The notes beneath the pieces were generated by a model, which saw only the letters and a program-made list of their open reading frames with translations, was not told where the DNA came from and did no database searches. DNA of 64,000 nt from the NCBI RefSeq assembly GCF_000170915.1, contig NZ_ABCT01000006.1:1-64000 (forward strand), read 5' to 3'. This document shows positions 1-9,009 of the stretch, one piece after another (position 1 is the stretch's first letter; each line of letters opens with the position of its first letter). A program made the translations under genes and the position numbers. Source of the stretch: Limnobacter sp. MED105. Its GTDB lineage: Bacteria; Pseudomonadota; Gammaproteobacteria; Burkholderiales; Burkholderiaceae_B.

Positions 1-1
1 C

Positions 2-532
2 GATGAAGATTACTTGCAGTCGGGAAGGGTGGTGCTGATTGACAGCCACTCGCCATTCAACGTGAAGAATCTGACACTCCACCCTTTTCCTGTGCCACAC
101 GACGCGGCTGAGCCCATTCAAATGTTGATTGAGTCACGGTCTGGTTTTGTGACGGGCATTCTGACTGATTGTGGAAGTTCTACACCGCATTTGGTGACTA
201 TGCTGAACCGTGCGCATGCTTTAATTCTCGAATCCAATCACTGCCCAGACATGTTGTCGAATTCCCCTTATCCACCAAGTCTTAAGAAGAGGGTGGGAGG
301 CGATTATGGTCACCTTAGTAATCAGGTGGCTTGCGATATTCTTCGAAAACTGGATTCTGGAAATTTGCAGTTTGTGGTGGCCGCTCATCTGAGCCAAACT
401 ACAAATTGTCCCAATGTGGTTCAGCAAATGTGGGCAGAGGTGTTGACCCCTCGAGGAATCACGTTTGACATTGCCTGCCAGGCGGAAGGTTTTGCGTGGA
501 CAAACCTTGATACGCGACAATTGGCCGCTTGA
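2..532 (+). CDS. MBL-fold metallo-hydrolase (5' end cut off)
   Basis: C-terminal part of a metallo-beta-lactamase fold hydrolase of the YycJ/WalJ-like kind; the frame is open from the first bases, so the start and the N-terminal HxHxDH metal motif lie outside the window. What remains shows the family's later features: a PHDAAEP stretch, a TDCGSSTPH strand carrying the metal-ligand Asp, an LILESNHC segment followed by an SPYPPSLKKRVGGDYGHLSN block, and an AAHLSQTTN C-terminal His region. Such proteins are cytoplasmic metal-dependent phosphodiesterases, some acting as 5'-3' exonucleases; the exact substrate is not deducible. It ends just before a bidirectional terminator. Confidence 0.85.
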   Translation, partial: DEDYLQSGRVVLIDSHSPFNVKNLTLHPFPVPHDAAEPIQMLIESRSGFVTGILTDCGSSTPHLVTMLNRAHALILESNHCPDMLSNSPYPPSLKKRVGGDYGHLSNQVACDILRKLDSGNLQFVVAAHLSQTTNCPNVVQQMWAEVLTPRGITFDIACQAEGFAWTNLDTRQLAA

Positions 533-550
533 TTTTTATCTAGTTCAATA

Positions 551-582
551 AAAAAGCCCCGGATTTTCATCTGGGGCTTTTT
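551..582. terminator. Bidirectional intrinsic terminator
   Basis: An aaaaagcccc stem pairs with ggggcttttt across a short AT-rich loop, with A-run and T-run on either side. It sits between the plus-strand MBL hydrolase and the minus-strand lipoprotein, so it can serve both convergent transcripts. Confidence 0.85.
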
Positions 583-613
583 GTTTTCAATCGCTTTTAC
601 AAGCGAGTTGAAT

Positions 614-838
614 TTACTTCTTTTCTTCTTCAGCTGGAGCGGCTGCTGGCTCAGTAGCTGCTGGCTCAGTAGCTGCTGGCTCAGTAGCTGCTGGTTCAGC
701 GGCCATTGGCTCAGCTGCAGCAGGAGCTTGTTCAGTAACTGCAGGAGCTGCTGGTTCAACAGGAGCTGCTTCTTCTTTTTTGCCACAAGCGGCCAAAGCA
801 ACTGCAAACAAAGATGCGATCAAAATTGAGTTTTTCAT
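614..838 (-). CDS. Small Ala/Pro/Glu-rich lipoprotein
   Basis: Predicted 74-residue lipoprotein of unknown function. MKNSILIASLFAVALAAC is a short signal with a lipobox (LAAC) at residues 15-18; lipidation is therefore expected on Cys18. The rest is low complexity: a KKEE start, then Ala/Pro/Glu/Thr repeats (AATEP units) and an acidic-basic EEEKK tail. The start was placed at the ATG giving the signal peptide because an AAGGAA ribosome site precedes it; an in-frame start seven codons earlier is less likely. The repeats are encoded by a 15-bp tandem DNA repeat (648-707). Similar tiny lipoproteins are common in Burkholderiales; position +2 is Gly, which favours the outer membrane. Confidence 0.75.
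   Translation of the reverse strand: MKNSILIASLFAVALAACGKKEEAAPVEPAAPAVTEQAPAAAEPMAAEPAATEPAATEPAATEPAAAPAEEEKK
648..707. repeat. 15-bp tandem repeat inside the lipoprotein gene
   Basis: Three perfect copies of ggctcagtagctgct followed by one degenerate copy, in frame, encoding AATEP-like pentapeptide units. Such a unit-of-15 repeat can gain or lose copies without breaking the frame. Confidence 0.85.
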
Positions 839-864
839 GTTTATTCCTTTTGGGGTCACGAACT

Positions 865-889
865 AGACGCCGATTCAAGCGTCTTTTTT
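865..889 (+). other. Terminator-like hairpin in the lipoprotein 5' region
   Basis: agacgc (865-870) pairs with gcgtct (879-884) over an 8-base loop and is followed by a T-run on the plus strand. No plus-strand gene ends here, so on the minus strand it would be a 5' leader hairpin of the lipoprotein mRNA. The rest of 860-1076 shows nothing else I can name. Confidence 0.35.
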
Positions 890-1076
890 AGAGCAAATAG
901 GCTCACAAGAGAACCCAGAATCACCCATTTTCCTGCCGGGTGTTCAAGCACTCAAGCGGAAAACTCTGCAAATTCTATCGAATAGCCTGTCAAATTCAAG
1001 TCATTGTTTCGACCTTATTTTCGAAGCAAAATTCTATTGACTTTGCCGAGTCGTTTCAAATTCTAAATGAAATTAA

Positions 1077-2228
1077 TCATATTAGGGTTTCTACCCAACC
1101 GGCTTTTGCAAAACCAACTAAAAAATACTGAAACTCAGGATTATTTAAAGCTTCTGCAGCGTCGATTGGCTCCATTTCGCGCTGGTTTGCGAGCATTTGC
1201 AGCTGTTTAACGGTAAGCGCACTGGTCGGGTTGACAGCGTCGCCATTGATGTAGAAAACCGCATCTTTGAACAACATTTTAGTTTTCATGCTTAATGCGA
1301 TGCCACGCTCTCCGAGAACACTAATAATTTCATGTATTTCTTGGTCTTCTGTGTTGTTTACAAAATACACATGAGATTTGGGTTCTGTGAGCAAAATCCC
1401 CATGCTGCGCTGGATTTGAGGCGATTGTGCTGAAAATTGCTGAATCAAATTAATTCCAAAATTCAGCAAATCGTCAGGAATCTCTGCGGGGTTTTTCTGT
1501 AACCCGCGAGCTGGGTCAGAAAACAGTGTTTGAGTCTTGGTGGGATCTTGATCGATTTGGTCAGCCATGTCCCGAAGTATGCCGCTGAGAACCTCTGCTT
1601 GCGTGGGTGCCCTAAAGCCGATGCTCAGGGTTGAGCAGCTGCCTTCCGCAATGCCATCGTGCCCATAGTTCGGGGGAAGGTACAGCATGTCGCCTGGCTC
1701 GAGAACAAACTCTTCGGTCGGCTCAAAGTTTTTCAGAATCTTCAGTGGGAGGCCTTCTTCAAGTTCTTTGTCGAGCAAGGGACCAATTTTCCAGCGCCGT
1801 TTGCCGTGCATTTGCAGCAAAAAGACATCGTAGGAGTCATAGTGTGGGCCTACGCCGCCACCGTCGCTTGCCAGGCTCAACATGACATCGTCAAGGCGTG
1901 CATCAGGAATAAACCGGAACAGTTGCAACAGGTCATAGGCCTCTGGCAGGTGATGATCGATGCCCTGAATCAGTACTGTCCAGGCTTTCTTTTTCATGGA
2001 TGGCAGTTCATCAAAGGGGCCGTGCTCAAGAGTCCAACCTGTTTTGCTGTGTTGGATCAGGCGGCTTTCAATGTCCTCATCGGATGCCATTTCGGCAATG
2101 GTGTCAAAATCGCACAGTGGTTCAAAATTTGGAAAGGCCTGACGAAACAAATATGGCTTGATGTGCCAATGTTCGGTCATGAACTTTTCCACGGACAGGT
2201 TTGCAATGTGGGTGAGGGGCTTGATCAT
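1077..2228 (-). CDS. Cupin-domain ribosomal protein oxygenase, RoxA (YcfD)-like
   Basis: 383-residue JmjC/cupin oxygenase resembling E. coli RoxA (about 373 aa), the 2-oxoglutarate/Fe(II) enzyme that hydroxylates an arginine of ribosomal protein uL16. Visible features: GGGVGPHYDSYDVF with the Fe ligands H129 and D131, a RRWKIG strand, EPGDMLYLPP, the third ligand H190 in NYGHDG, and IGFRAPT. The N-terminal HWHIKPYLFRQAF block also matches the family. The C-terminal third is the winged-helix-like dimer region, less conserved. It is divergent from the SlyD-type gene, with 100 bp between. No strong ribosome site is seen before the ATG. Substrate assignment is by family similarity only. Confidence 0.85.
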   Translation of the reverse strand: MIKPLTHIANLSVEKFMTEHWHIKPYLFRQAFPNFEPLCDFDTIAEMASDEDIESRLIQHSKTGWTLEHGPFDELPSMKKKAWTVLIQGIDHHLPEAYDLLQLFRFIPDARLDDVMLSLASDGGGVGPHYDSYDVFLLQMHGKRRWKIGPLLDKELEEGLPLKILKNFEPTEEFVLEPGDMLYLPPNYGHDGIAEGSCSTLSIGFRAPTQAEVLSGILRDMADQIDQDPTKTQTLFSDPARGLQKNPAEIPDDLLNFGINLIQQFSAQSPQIQRSMGILLTEPKSHVYFVNNTEDQEIHEIISVLGERGIALSMKTKMLFKDAVFYINGDAVNPTSALTVKQLQMLANQREMEPIDAAEALNNPEFQYFLVGFAKAGWVETLI

Positions 2229-2328
2229 CTGAAGGGACTTTATTTGGGTGATTTATCGATTACGGGTATCATAGGCCACCTTAAAAGACTGCCCACTGTT
2301 CGGGCGCTGATTTCTGGAGTTATGTACG

Positions 2329-2877
2329 ATGATTGTTGAGCACGGCACGGTGGTTACCCTTGATTTTGAGCTGCGTGATGCGCAGGGTGAACTGATTCAG
2401 GAACACGGTGGCGAGCCGATCATTTATCTGCAAGGCAGCGAGAATGAGGTGTTCCCGAAGCTGCAAGAGGCAGTCGAAGGCAAGGCCATTGGCGATGAGG
2501 TATTTGTTCAACTCGAGCCAGAGGATGCTTTCGGAGATTTTGATCCCGAATTGATGCGGGTAGAAGACGCTGACAGTTTTGCTGAAGATCTTGAAATCGG
2601 TATGCAACTGGAAGAAGTGCCTGTTGAAGATGAAAATGAACCCGACTTGCAGGCCGATGAGGAAAACACTGGATTTGGCCGGGTTTGGACAGTAACTGAC
2701 ATTGCCGAAGGCAAGGTGGTGCTGGATGGTAACCACCCATTCGCGGGTATGGCTTTGCGCTACCATTTGAAGGTACTGGATATTCGTGCTGCAAACGACG
2801 AAGAGAAAGCGCAGGGGGCTGCGGCGCAATCGCTGTTTAGCGTTGCCCCAAACCCTGGAGCAGGCAAGCTCAATTAA
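2329..2877 (+). CDS. FKBP-type peptidyl-prolyl isomerase, SlyD-like
   Basis: 182-residue cytoplasmic FKBP/SlyD-type prolyl isomerase and chaperone. N-terminal FKBP half (VVTLDFELRD, a YLQGSENEVFPKLQEAVEGKAIGDE core), the insert-in-flap chaperone domain around residues 65-145 (EDAFGDFDPELM), and the returning FKBP strand (DGNHPFAGMALRYHLKV). Compared with E. coli SlyD it has an acidic insertion near residues 95-115 and lacks the His/Cys-rich metal-binding tail, so a nickel role is unlikely. Start is the ATG at 2329 preceded by a GGAG-like site. Confidence 0.88.
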   Translation: MIVEHGTVVTLDFELRDAQGELIQEHGGEPIIYLQGSENEVFPKLQEAVEGKAIGDEVFVQLEPEDAFGDFDPELMRVEDADSFAEDLEIGMQLEEVPVEDENEPDLQADEENTGFGRVWTVTDIAEGKVVLDGNHPFAGMALRYHLKVLDIRAANDEEKAQGAAAQSLFSVAPNPGAGKLN

Positions 2878-2886
2878 TTGACTTGT

Positions 2887-3894
2887 TTAGTTGGCTGAAG
2901 TGGGGGCTGGCAGCGATACGCTGCTGGCCTCAAATGGCACCACGCTTCCCGGCATTACCTTTACCCGTACCCAAGTATTCATGAAAGGGTGCCCCCAGCC
3001 TTCCACCCGGTAAAACAGTGCATCTGTATCGTTTGTTCCCCCGAATTCTTTCATACTGGGTCTGTCCCATTTAAACCGGTGTGTGTCACCATGGGCCAGT
3101 AACACCGGCCGTTTGGTGGTGTTGATGTATTTCACCAGTCTTGTCATGAAGCCGGCATAGCCATTTTTCTCGGGGTTGGTACTGCGGCCACCCGAGCCAT
3201 CAATTGGATTGCCCTGAATGGCGATCACGGTCTCCGTGGGACGGGTATTGTTATCCACAAACACGGCCTCAGCTTCGCTCAACCATGCGTCGACTGCTTG
3301 ATCACGCGCTTGCAGCAGTTGCTTTGCTTTTCTTTGGCTCGTTTTTCTGGACTTTGGATTGAGCAAGTCGTTGTTACTGCCCGGTATGTTCAAGCTCACA
3401 AAGAGCGTGCTGCCTTGAATCCACATCAGGTTTTCAGGATAAGGATGACTGGTTTGTTGTCGAATCGGAAAATTTGCTTTGCCCAGTGAGCGGGGCTGCG
3501 AAAATACTAGCTGACGCAAGAAATTCAGGCGTTCCTGGCTGTCGAAATTTCCGTTGGATGGTCTGTGGCAATCCGTCCATTCATTGTCGCCGGGCACATA
3601 GACCAACGGTATTTCGCTTCGCTGCAATTGAGCGATGCGACGTTGTATCAATTCGTCGGCGCAAGGCTCATTCCCGCCCTTGATGTCGCCAACATGTAAT
3701 ATCCAGTGAACACCGGGCTCCTGTGCAATGTGTTGAATCAGGCTGCTGGTGGCGGGCTCGAAGAAGTCGTTGTAGGGTTGGTCGCCGATGAGCGCAAAGC
3801 TGAACGTGTTTTGATTCGGGTTTGCATGCGCGACCGCAATAAAACAGACCAAGGTCGCCGCACAGACTTGGGTGACTGCACGGCGCAGGTTCAT
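2887..3894 (-). CDS. Secreted calcineurin-like metallophosphoesterase
   Basis: 335-residue protein with a signal peptide (residues about 1-24, ending AVAHA) and a calcineurin-like phosphoesterase core. Metal-binding motifs in order: GDQPY (Asp38), HVGDIKGG (Asp70), PGDNEW (Asp103, Asn104) and a late AHGDTHRF. It is therefore expected in the periplasm, or outside, as a di-metal phosphatase or phosphodiesterase; the substrate is unknown. Its ATG overlaps the mutS stop (ATGA), so it is translationally coupled to mutS, an unexpected partner for a cytoplasmic repair protein. Confidence 0.85.
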   Translation of the reverse strand: MNLRRAVTQVCAATLVCFIAVAHANPNQNTFSFALIGDQPYNDFFEPATSSLIQHIAQEPGVHWILHVGDIKGGNEPCADELIQRRIAQLQRSEIPLVYVPGDNEWTDCHRPSNGNFDSQERLNFLRQLVFSQPRSLGKANFPIRQQTSHPYPENLMWIQGSTLFVSLNIPGSNNDLLNPKSRKTSQRKAKQLLQARDQAVDAWLSEAEAVFVDNNTRPTETVIAIQGNPIDGSGGRSTNPEKNGYAGFMTRLVKYINTTKRPVLLAHGDTHRFKWDRPSMKEFGGTNDTDALFYRVEGWGHPFMNTWVRVKVMPGSVVPFEASSVSLPAPTSAN

Positions 3895-6530
3895 GTTTGT
3901 AGACCCTTGAGCTGAAAAATCAACTGCAGCGCCTCGCGCGGGCTGAGTTCATCGGGATCTATCTCGTTGAGCTTTTCAAGAATCAGGTTCACATGCTGAG
4001 CATTGGGTGCTTGTTCAACCGTGTCCTGGGTTGGAATGTCGAACAAATCGACCTGGGAAGTCATGGCCCGCTTTTCAGCTTCAAGCTGGTCGAGTCTTTT
4101 TTGTGCATTTTTCACAACCAGGGCTGGCAAGCCCGCAAGCTTGGCCACTTGCAGGCCATAACTTTGGCTTGCCGGGCCCGCTTCAATGCGGTGCAAGAAC
4201 ACCAGTTTGCCTTGGTGCTCGGTGGCCGACAAATGGACATTGAATACACTGTCCAATTCATGGCCCAGTGCTGTGATCTCAAAATAATGTGTAGCGAACA
4301 GTGTTAAACATCTGTTGGTGTTGGCCAAGCGTTTTGCGATTTCCCAGGCGAGGGACAAACCATCGAAAGTCGAGGTTCCCCGTCCAATTTCATCCATGAT
4401 GACCAAGCTGCTCGGTGTGGCTTGTCGAACAATCGTGGCGGCCTCGGTCATTTCCACCATGAAAGTAGAGCGCCCACCGGCGATATCATCGGAGGCGCCG
4501 ATGCGGGTGAAAATTCGATCGAGTACGCCAATTTGAGCACTGGCCGCCGGCACGAAGCTACCCATGTGCGCCAGCAGCGCAATGAGCGCGGTTTGGCGCA
4601 TGTAGGTGCTTTTGCCGCCCATGTTGGGGCCGGTGATCAATGCCATGTGCTTGCCTGGGTGCAAGGCGCAATCGTTCGGTGTGAATTGCTCCACTTGCAC
4701 TTCCAGCACCGGGTGTCGGCCTTGCTGAATGTTCAGCAGAGCATGGGGTACCATGTGCGGGCGCACCCAATTGGCCTCAAAAGCTACAATGGCGAGCGCT
4801 GCCATGGCATCGAGCTCCGACAACTCGCGCGCGCAACGTTGAAGAAACGGGGTGAACTGCCCCAGCCACGCCATCAGGTTTTCGTAAATGACTTTTTCAA
4901 GGTTCAGGGCTTTGTCTTTCGCGGAAAGTGCTTTTTCCTCGAAAGCTTTCAGTTCTTCGGTGATGTAGCGCTCGGCGTTCTTCATGGTTTGCCGACGAAT
5001 ATAGTGCGCGGGTACCTTGTCAGCCTGCGCACTACTGACTTCGATGTAAAAACCATGCACGCGGTTGAACTCGACTTTCAGGTTGGCAATGCCGGTGGCC
5101 TCACGCTCCTGTTTTTCCAGTTCAATCAAGAACTGCCCGCTGCCGGTTTGGATATTTCGCAGTTCGTCCAGTTCAGCGTGGTAGCCATCGGCAATCACGC
5201 CGCCGTCCCGAATCAGCACTGGTGGGTTTTCAGCCAGGGCTTGCATCAATTCAGCAAGCAATTCGGGCGGTGCCTGAAATGCGTGCTGTGCAGTTTCAAA
5301 TGCACTGTCGCCAAAGTGGCTGATGAGTTCTGCGACTTGCGGCAGCGCCTGTAGGCTTTCTCGCAGCGCCAGCAAATCCCGAGGCTTTGCGGTTTGCATG
5401 GCCACGCGGCTGCTAATGCGTTCAATGTCGGCCATTGCACGCAGTGTTTTAACCAGGTTGAAACAGACGGGTTCGGGTGCCTGGCCCAGGGTAGAAAGCA
5501 GGTGTTGTATTTTTTTTTGCCGGGCTTCAATGGTGGCGATGTCGCGCAGGGGCTCCAAAAGCCATTGGCGCAAGCGCCGCGCACCCATACCGCTGCCCGT
5601 GCGGTTTAGGCGTGAGAAGAGGGTGGGTGCTGATTCGCCCCGCAGGGTTTCAGTCAACTCCAGATTGCGACGCGCGGCCTCGTCAAGTACCAGAAAGTCT
5701 TGCTCGTGCTCAACCTGAATATCGGATACGTGCTTAAAGGTTTCAATACTAAGGTGCGTTTCCTTGGCATACTGCAGGGCCGCACCCATGGCTGGTATGG
5801 CCAATTTGGCGTTGTGCAGCTCGAGGCTTTCCAGGTTGGCGGCCTGCAGAACGGATTGCAAATGTGATTGGGCAAAGCCTGCATCGAAGTGCCAAGCAGG
5901 ACGCTCGATGCATTGATTGCTACCGCCCGTGATTTGGCTTTGTTGCGCAAACGTACGATTATTCACCAGCACTTCAGCTGCATTGAAACGACTTAAATGC
6001 GCCGCCAGTGAACCTGAGTCACATTCCAGCAACCGAATTGAGCCTGCAGACAGCGCTAAACAGGCCACTCCCCAGTATTTGCCATCCTCGGAGTACAGGC
6101 TGAGCAGGGTCTTGTTTTCCTGATCAGGCAATAAGGTGGATTCCGTGAGTGTGCCTGGTGTAACCACTCGCGCAACTTTGCGTTCCATCGGGCCTTTGGT
6201 AAGGCCCGGGGTTCCTACTTGTTCACAAATGGCCACTGAATGGCCCAGTGCCACCAATTTGGCGAGGTATTGATCGGCCGCGTGGAATGGCACACCCGCC
6301 ATGGGAATGGGTTGGCCTGCCGATTGTCCACGGTGGGTGAGGGTAATTCGTAACAGTTGAGCAGCCAGTTGTGCGTCGTCGAAAAACAGCTCGTAGAAAT
6401 CGCCCATGCGATAAAAGAGCAGCTTGTCGGGGTACTCGGATTTCAGCGTGAGGTACTGCTGCATCATTGGCGTATGGCTTTCAAACGCCTGTGATGCAGC
6501 TTGGTGATTTGTACTCGCTTGTTTGCTCAA
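3891..6530 (-). CDS. mutS: DNA mismatch repair protein MutS
   Basis: Full-length 879-residue MutS (E. coli 853). Mismatch-recognition domain with the F-Y-E motif at residues 45-47 (MGDFYELF), connector and lever regions, and the C-terminal ABC-type ATPase: Walker [10 protein letters not shown] near residue 631, the signature segment [18 protein letters not shown], Walker [16 protein letters not shown], and the H-loop LFATHYFE. It recognises mispairs and recruits MutL. The N-terminus begins [10 protein letters not shown]; the stop overlaps the next gene by 4 bp. suhB lies close downstream on the opposite side (16 bp from the mutS start), so both may share a transcript. Confidence 0.98.
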   Translation of the reverse strand: MSKQASTNHQAASQAFESHTPMMQQYLTLKSEYPDKLLFYRMGDFYELFFDDAQLAAQLLRITLTHRGQSAGQPIPMAGVPFHAADQYLAKLVALGHSVAICEQVGTPGLTKGPMERKVARVVTPGTLTESTLLPDQENKTLLSLYSEDGKYWGVACLALSAGSIRLLECDSGSLAAHLSRFNAAEVLVNNRTFAQQSQITGGSNQCIERPAWHFDAGFAQSHLQSVLQAANLESLELHNAKLAIPAMGAALQYAKETHLSIETFKHVSDIQVEHEQDFLVLDEAARRNLELTETLRGESAPTLFSRLNRTGSGMGARRLRQWLLEPLRDIATIEARQKKIQHLLSTLGQAPEPVCFNLVKTLRAMADIERISSRVAMQTAKPRDLLALRESLQALPQVAELISHFGDSAFETAQHAFQAPPELLAELMQALAENPPVLIRDGGVIADGYHAELDELRNIQTGSGQFLIELEKQEREATGIANLKVEFNRVHGFYIEVSSAQADKVPAHYIRRQTMKNAERYITEELKAFEEKALSAKDKALNLEKVIYENLMAWLGQFTPFLQRCARELSELDAMAALAIVAFEANWVRPHMVPHALLNIQQGRHPVLEVQVEQFTPNDCALHPGKHMALITGPNMGGKSTYMRQTALIALLAHMGSFVPAASAQIGVLDRIFTRIGASDDIAGGRSTFMVEMTEAATIVRQATPSSLVIMDEIGRGTSTFDGLSLAWEIAKRLANTNRCLTLFATHYFEITALGHELDSVFNVHLSATEHQGKLVFLHRIEAGPASQSYGLQVAKLAGLPALVVKNAQKRLDQLEAEKRAMTSQVDLFDIPTQDTVEQAPNAQHVNLILEKLNEIDPDELSPREALQLIFQLKGLQT

Positions 6531-6546
6531 CTGGGTCTCTGTTTGA

Positions 6547-7314
6547 TTATTTGAAGCTCAGGAGGTATTGAAGGGCTTTGGGGTTACCCGCCACTGCATC
6601 ACCAGTGGTCATGAATGTGTCGTTGCCTTGGGGATCGGTGATCAAGCCGCCAGCCTCGGAAACGAGCAAAACGCCCGTTGCCAAATCCCAGGGCTTTAGG
6701 CCAAAGCACATGTAGCCATCCAGGCGGCCACAAGCGACATAAGCCAAATCGAGGACGGCTGAACCAGATTTCCGGATGCCGGCTGTGCTTTCAGTCAGCG
6801 CCAGCATTTTGCGTTTGACGCCCAGGGAGCCTTCATTCTGGCCGCTTGGGAATGCAAAACCTACCAAAAATTCATTCGGTTTACTGCGTTTGGAAACTCG
6901 AATGCGACGGTTGTTTAAAAACGCACCTTCGCCCTTGGAGGCAGTGAACAGATCGTTGGTGGCGGGGTTGTATACCACTGCTTGTTGCACATGGCCGTTG
7001 ACACGCAACGCAATTGAAATGGCGTAATGCGGGTAGCCGTGTATGAAGTTCGCGGTGCCATCGATCGGATCGATGACCCACTCGTAGTCGGATTTGCCGG
7101 ATGCGCCGCTTTCCTCGGCTAGAATGGCGTGGTCAGGAAAGGCTTGCTTGAGTACTTCGATAATGGCGCTTTCAGCGGCTTGGTCGGTTTCGGTAACGAA
7201 ATCGTTGGGCCCTTTGACACCGATTTTTACCTGATCGAGGTCTAGCTCCGCTCGGTTGATGATTTTTCCCGCAGCGCGAGCGGCTTTCACCGCCACGTTC
7301 AACATCGGATGCAT
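6547..7314 (-). CDS. suhB: Inositol-1-monophosphatase family protein SuhB
   Basis: 255-residue Mg-dependent phosphatase of the IMPase/SuhB family. Motifs: AEESG (metal Glu), [15 protein letters not shown] (the DPxDGTxNF core), and [15 protein letters not shown] near the C-terminus. In enterobacteria SuhB also acts as an rRNA transcription antitermination factor; whether this one does is inferred only. Start chosen at the ATG (MHPMLN) with a strong AAGGAAAGG site; a longer upstream reading frame exists but has no support. Divergent from trmJ with only 43 bp between the start codons. Confidence 0.93.
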   Translation of the reverse strand: MHPMLNVAVKAARAAGKIINRAELDLDQVKIGVKGPNDFVTETDQAAESAIIEVLKQAFPDHAILAEESGASGKSDYEWVIDPIDGTANFIHGYPHYAISIALRVNGHVQQAVVYNPATNDLFTASKGEGAFLNNRRIRVSKRSKPNEFLVGFAFPSGQNEGSLGVKRKMLALTESTAGIRKSGSAVLDLAYVACGRLDGYMCFGLKPWDLATGVLLVSEAGGLITDPQGNDTFMTTGDAVAGNPKALQYLLSFK

Positions 7315-7330
7315 GGCCTTTCCTTTCAAT

Positions 7331-7358
7331 TTGAATACGTTTAACCCAACATTATAAA
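7331..7358 (+). promoter_or_regulatory. Candidate sigma-70 promoter at trmJ
   Basis: TTGAAT (7331-7336), 16-bp spacer, TATAAA (7353-7358). The -10 hexamer touches the annotated trmJ ATG (7358), so a transcript from here would start inside the first codons. Either the promoter is not used or translation starts differently. Confidence 0.3.
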
Positions 7359-8167
7359 TGACCGCAGCCATTTCCCTCGAATCCATTTCAATAGTTCTCG
7401 TAAAAACAAGCCATCCGGGCAATGTTGGTTCGGTGGCACGCGCCATGAAAACCATGGGTTTGAATGATTTGCGCCTGGTTGAACCAAAAACGAAAGATAT
7501 TTGCAGCACCGAGGAAGCCATTTCCCTGGCCAGTGGTGCGAGCGATGTGCTTGAGCAGGCCCGTATTTACAACACCTTGCCAGAGGCGCTTGCGGATCGA
7601 AGCGTTGCGTTTGCTTTGTCTGCGCGTATGCGCGATTTGGGCCCAAGTTTGCAAAGCCCGCAGGAGGCCGCAAGAGAGGCTTTGAATTTGACACAAAGCG
7701 GTATAGGTGCGGCTTTTGTGTTTGGTGCAGAGCGCACGGGCTTGAGCAACGATGAGTTACTGGTGTGCAATCGGCAGGTGACGATTGCCGCCAACCCGGT
7801 TTATAGCTCGCTGAACTTGTCACAAGCCGTACAAATTGTTGCTTACGCCTTGCGTACCGAATGGGCTGCTGGTGAATTCGCCGTGACTGACCAAGGCTCC
7901 CTTGCTGACAGTGTAAGGCAAGGCGGCAAGTTGGCGACTGTGAAGGCAGTGGCCGATTTACAGGCCCATTGGCTTGAAGCGATGGAAGCCGTTGATTTTC
8001 TCAATCCTGATAAGCCAAAAAAAGTGGTGCAGCGTTTGGCGAGAATGTTGGCCAAAACTCCTTTGGAGCAAGAAGAGGTGGACATGCTGCGAGGCTTTTT
8101 TTCCGACGTGATACGGGTGGTCGACAATCGCCTTTATCCGCACGAATTTGAGCGCAAGAAGCCATGA
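7358..8167 (+). CDS. trmJ: tRNA (Cm32/Um32) 2'-O-methyltransferase TrmJ
   Basis: 269-residue SPOUT (TrmH/SpoU) methyltransferase closely resembling TrmJ, which methylates ribose 32 in tRNA using SAM. Knot motifs: SHPGNVGSVARAMKTMGL near the N-terminus, FGAERTGLSNDEL, and IAANPVYSSLNLSQAVQIV. The C-terminal region (QEEVDMLRGFFSDVIRV) is the dimerisation helix found in the family. The ATG at 7358 has no recognisable ribosome site, and E. coli TrmJ begins about five residues later, so the exact start is uncertain. cysE follows after 70 bp. Confidence 0.92.
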   Translation: MTAAISLESISIVLVKTSHPGNVGSVARAMKTMGLNDLRLVEPKTKDICSTEEAISLASGASDVLEQARIYNTLPEALADRSVAFALSARMRDLGPSLQSPQEAAREALNLTQSGIGAAFVFGAERTGLSNDELLVCNRQVTIAANPVYSSLNLSQAVQIVAYALRTEWAAGEFAVTDQGSLADSVRQGGKLATVKAVADLQAHWLEAMEAVDFLNPDKPKKVVQRLARMLAKTPLEQEEVDMLRGFFSDVIRVVDNRLYPHEFERKKP

Positions 8168-8237
8168 TTCAGCCGTGATACACTGCGGCGACTGGCGTTT
8201 CACGCATCAATAACAATTGATTCAGGGTTTTCCGCGC

Positions 8238-9005
8238 ATGTGGATTCGATTACAAGAAGACATTGACACAATTTTGAGAAAGGACCCGGCCGCCCGAGGG
8301 CGTCTGGAGGTTTTTCTGTGCTATCCCGGTTTGCATGCCCTGATTTGGCACCGCTTGGCGCACCGGGCGTGGGTGGCGGGTTTAACCACCCTGGCGCGTT
8401 TTTTGTCGCATTTGGGTCGTTTTTTCACTGGTATTGAAATTCATCCTGGTGCAAGTATTGGCCGACGTGTTTTCATCGACCACGGTATGGGCGTGGTCAT
8501 TGGCGAAACGGCAGAGATTCACGACGATGTCACCATCTATCAGGGCGTTACTTTGGGCGGCACCTCGCTGGCCAAGGGTAAGAGACACCCCACGCTGGAG
8601 AAGGGCGTGGTGGTGGGAGCAGGTGCACAGGTTTTGGGGCCTTTTACCGTGGGAGAGGGCGCCAAGATTGGTTCGAATGCCGTGGTGACCAAACCTGTGC
8701 CCGCGGGTGCAACGGCGGTGGGCAACCCCGCACGCATGATTTTGAAAGCTGAAGAACGCGTGGCCGCCGAAGAATTGACAGGAGCGGCCAAGACTAAAGA
8801 AGAGTTTTCCGCCTACGGAGTGTCAAAAAATGGCGATGATCCACTGATCAAAGCGATGCATGGTTTGATCGACCAGGCCATCGCCCAGCAGCAGCGGATT
8901 GAACAGCTTGAAAAACAACTGAGTCAAGGGAAATCGGAGCCCGATTGTGGTGACTCCGTGGATTGTGAAGAGTTGAAAGCCTTGAACAAGCTGGTGGACA
9001 ACTAG
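8238..9005 (+). CDS. cysE: Serine O-acetyltransferase
   Basis: 255-residue serine acetyltransferase, the first step of cysteine synthesis (serine plus acetyl-CoA to O-acetylserine). N-terminal [17 protein letters not shown] and [17 protein letters not shown] helices, then left-handed beta-helix hexapeptide repeats ([28 protein letters not shown] spans about 72-100), and [18 protein letters not shown] with the catalytic His. The C-terminal extension is hydrophilic and coiled. Start set at the ATG giving MWIRLQED, the usual family start, rather than an upstream in-frame TTG. It is terminated by a hairpin lying inside lpxH. Confidence 0.93.
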   Translation: MWIRLQEDIDTILRKDPAARGRLEVFLCYPGLHALIWHRLAHRAWVAGLTTLARFLSHLGRFFTGIEIHPGASIGRRVFIDHGMGVVIGETAEIHDDVTIYQGVTLGGTSLAKGKRHPTLEKGVVVGAGAQVLGPFTVGEGAKIGSNAVVTKPVPAGATAVGNPARMILKAEERVAAEELTGAAKTKEEFSAYGVSKNGDDPLIKAMHGLIDQAIAQQQRIEQLEKQLSQGKSEPDCGDSVDCEELKALNKLVDN

Positions 9006-9009
9006 CCAC

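Noticed and set aside
648-707. Tandem 15-bp repeat as a possible CRISPR
   Set aside because: Repeats have no spacers, are in frame and code for AATEP units.
4422-5354. 310-codon open frame on the plus strand inside mutS
   Set aside because: Antisense shadow of a clearly conserved mutS; no family motif and no ribosome site.
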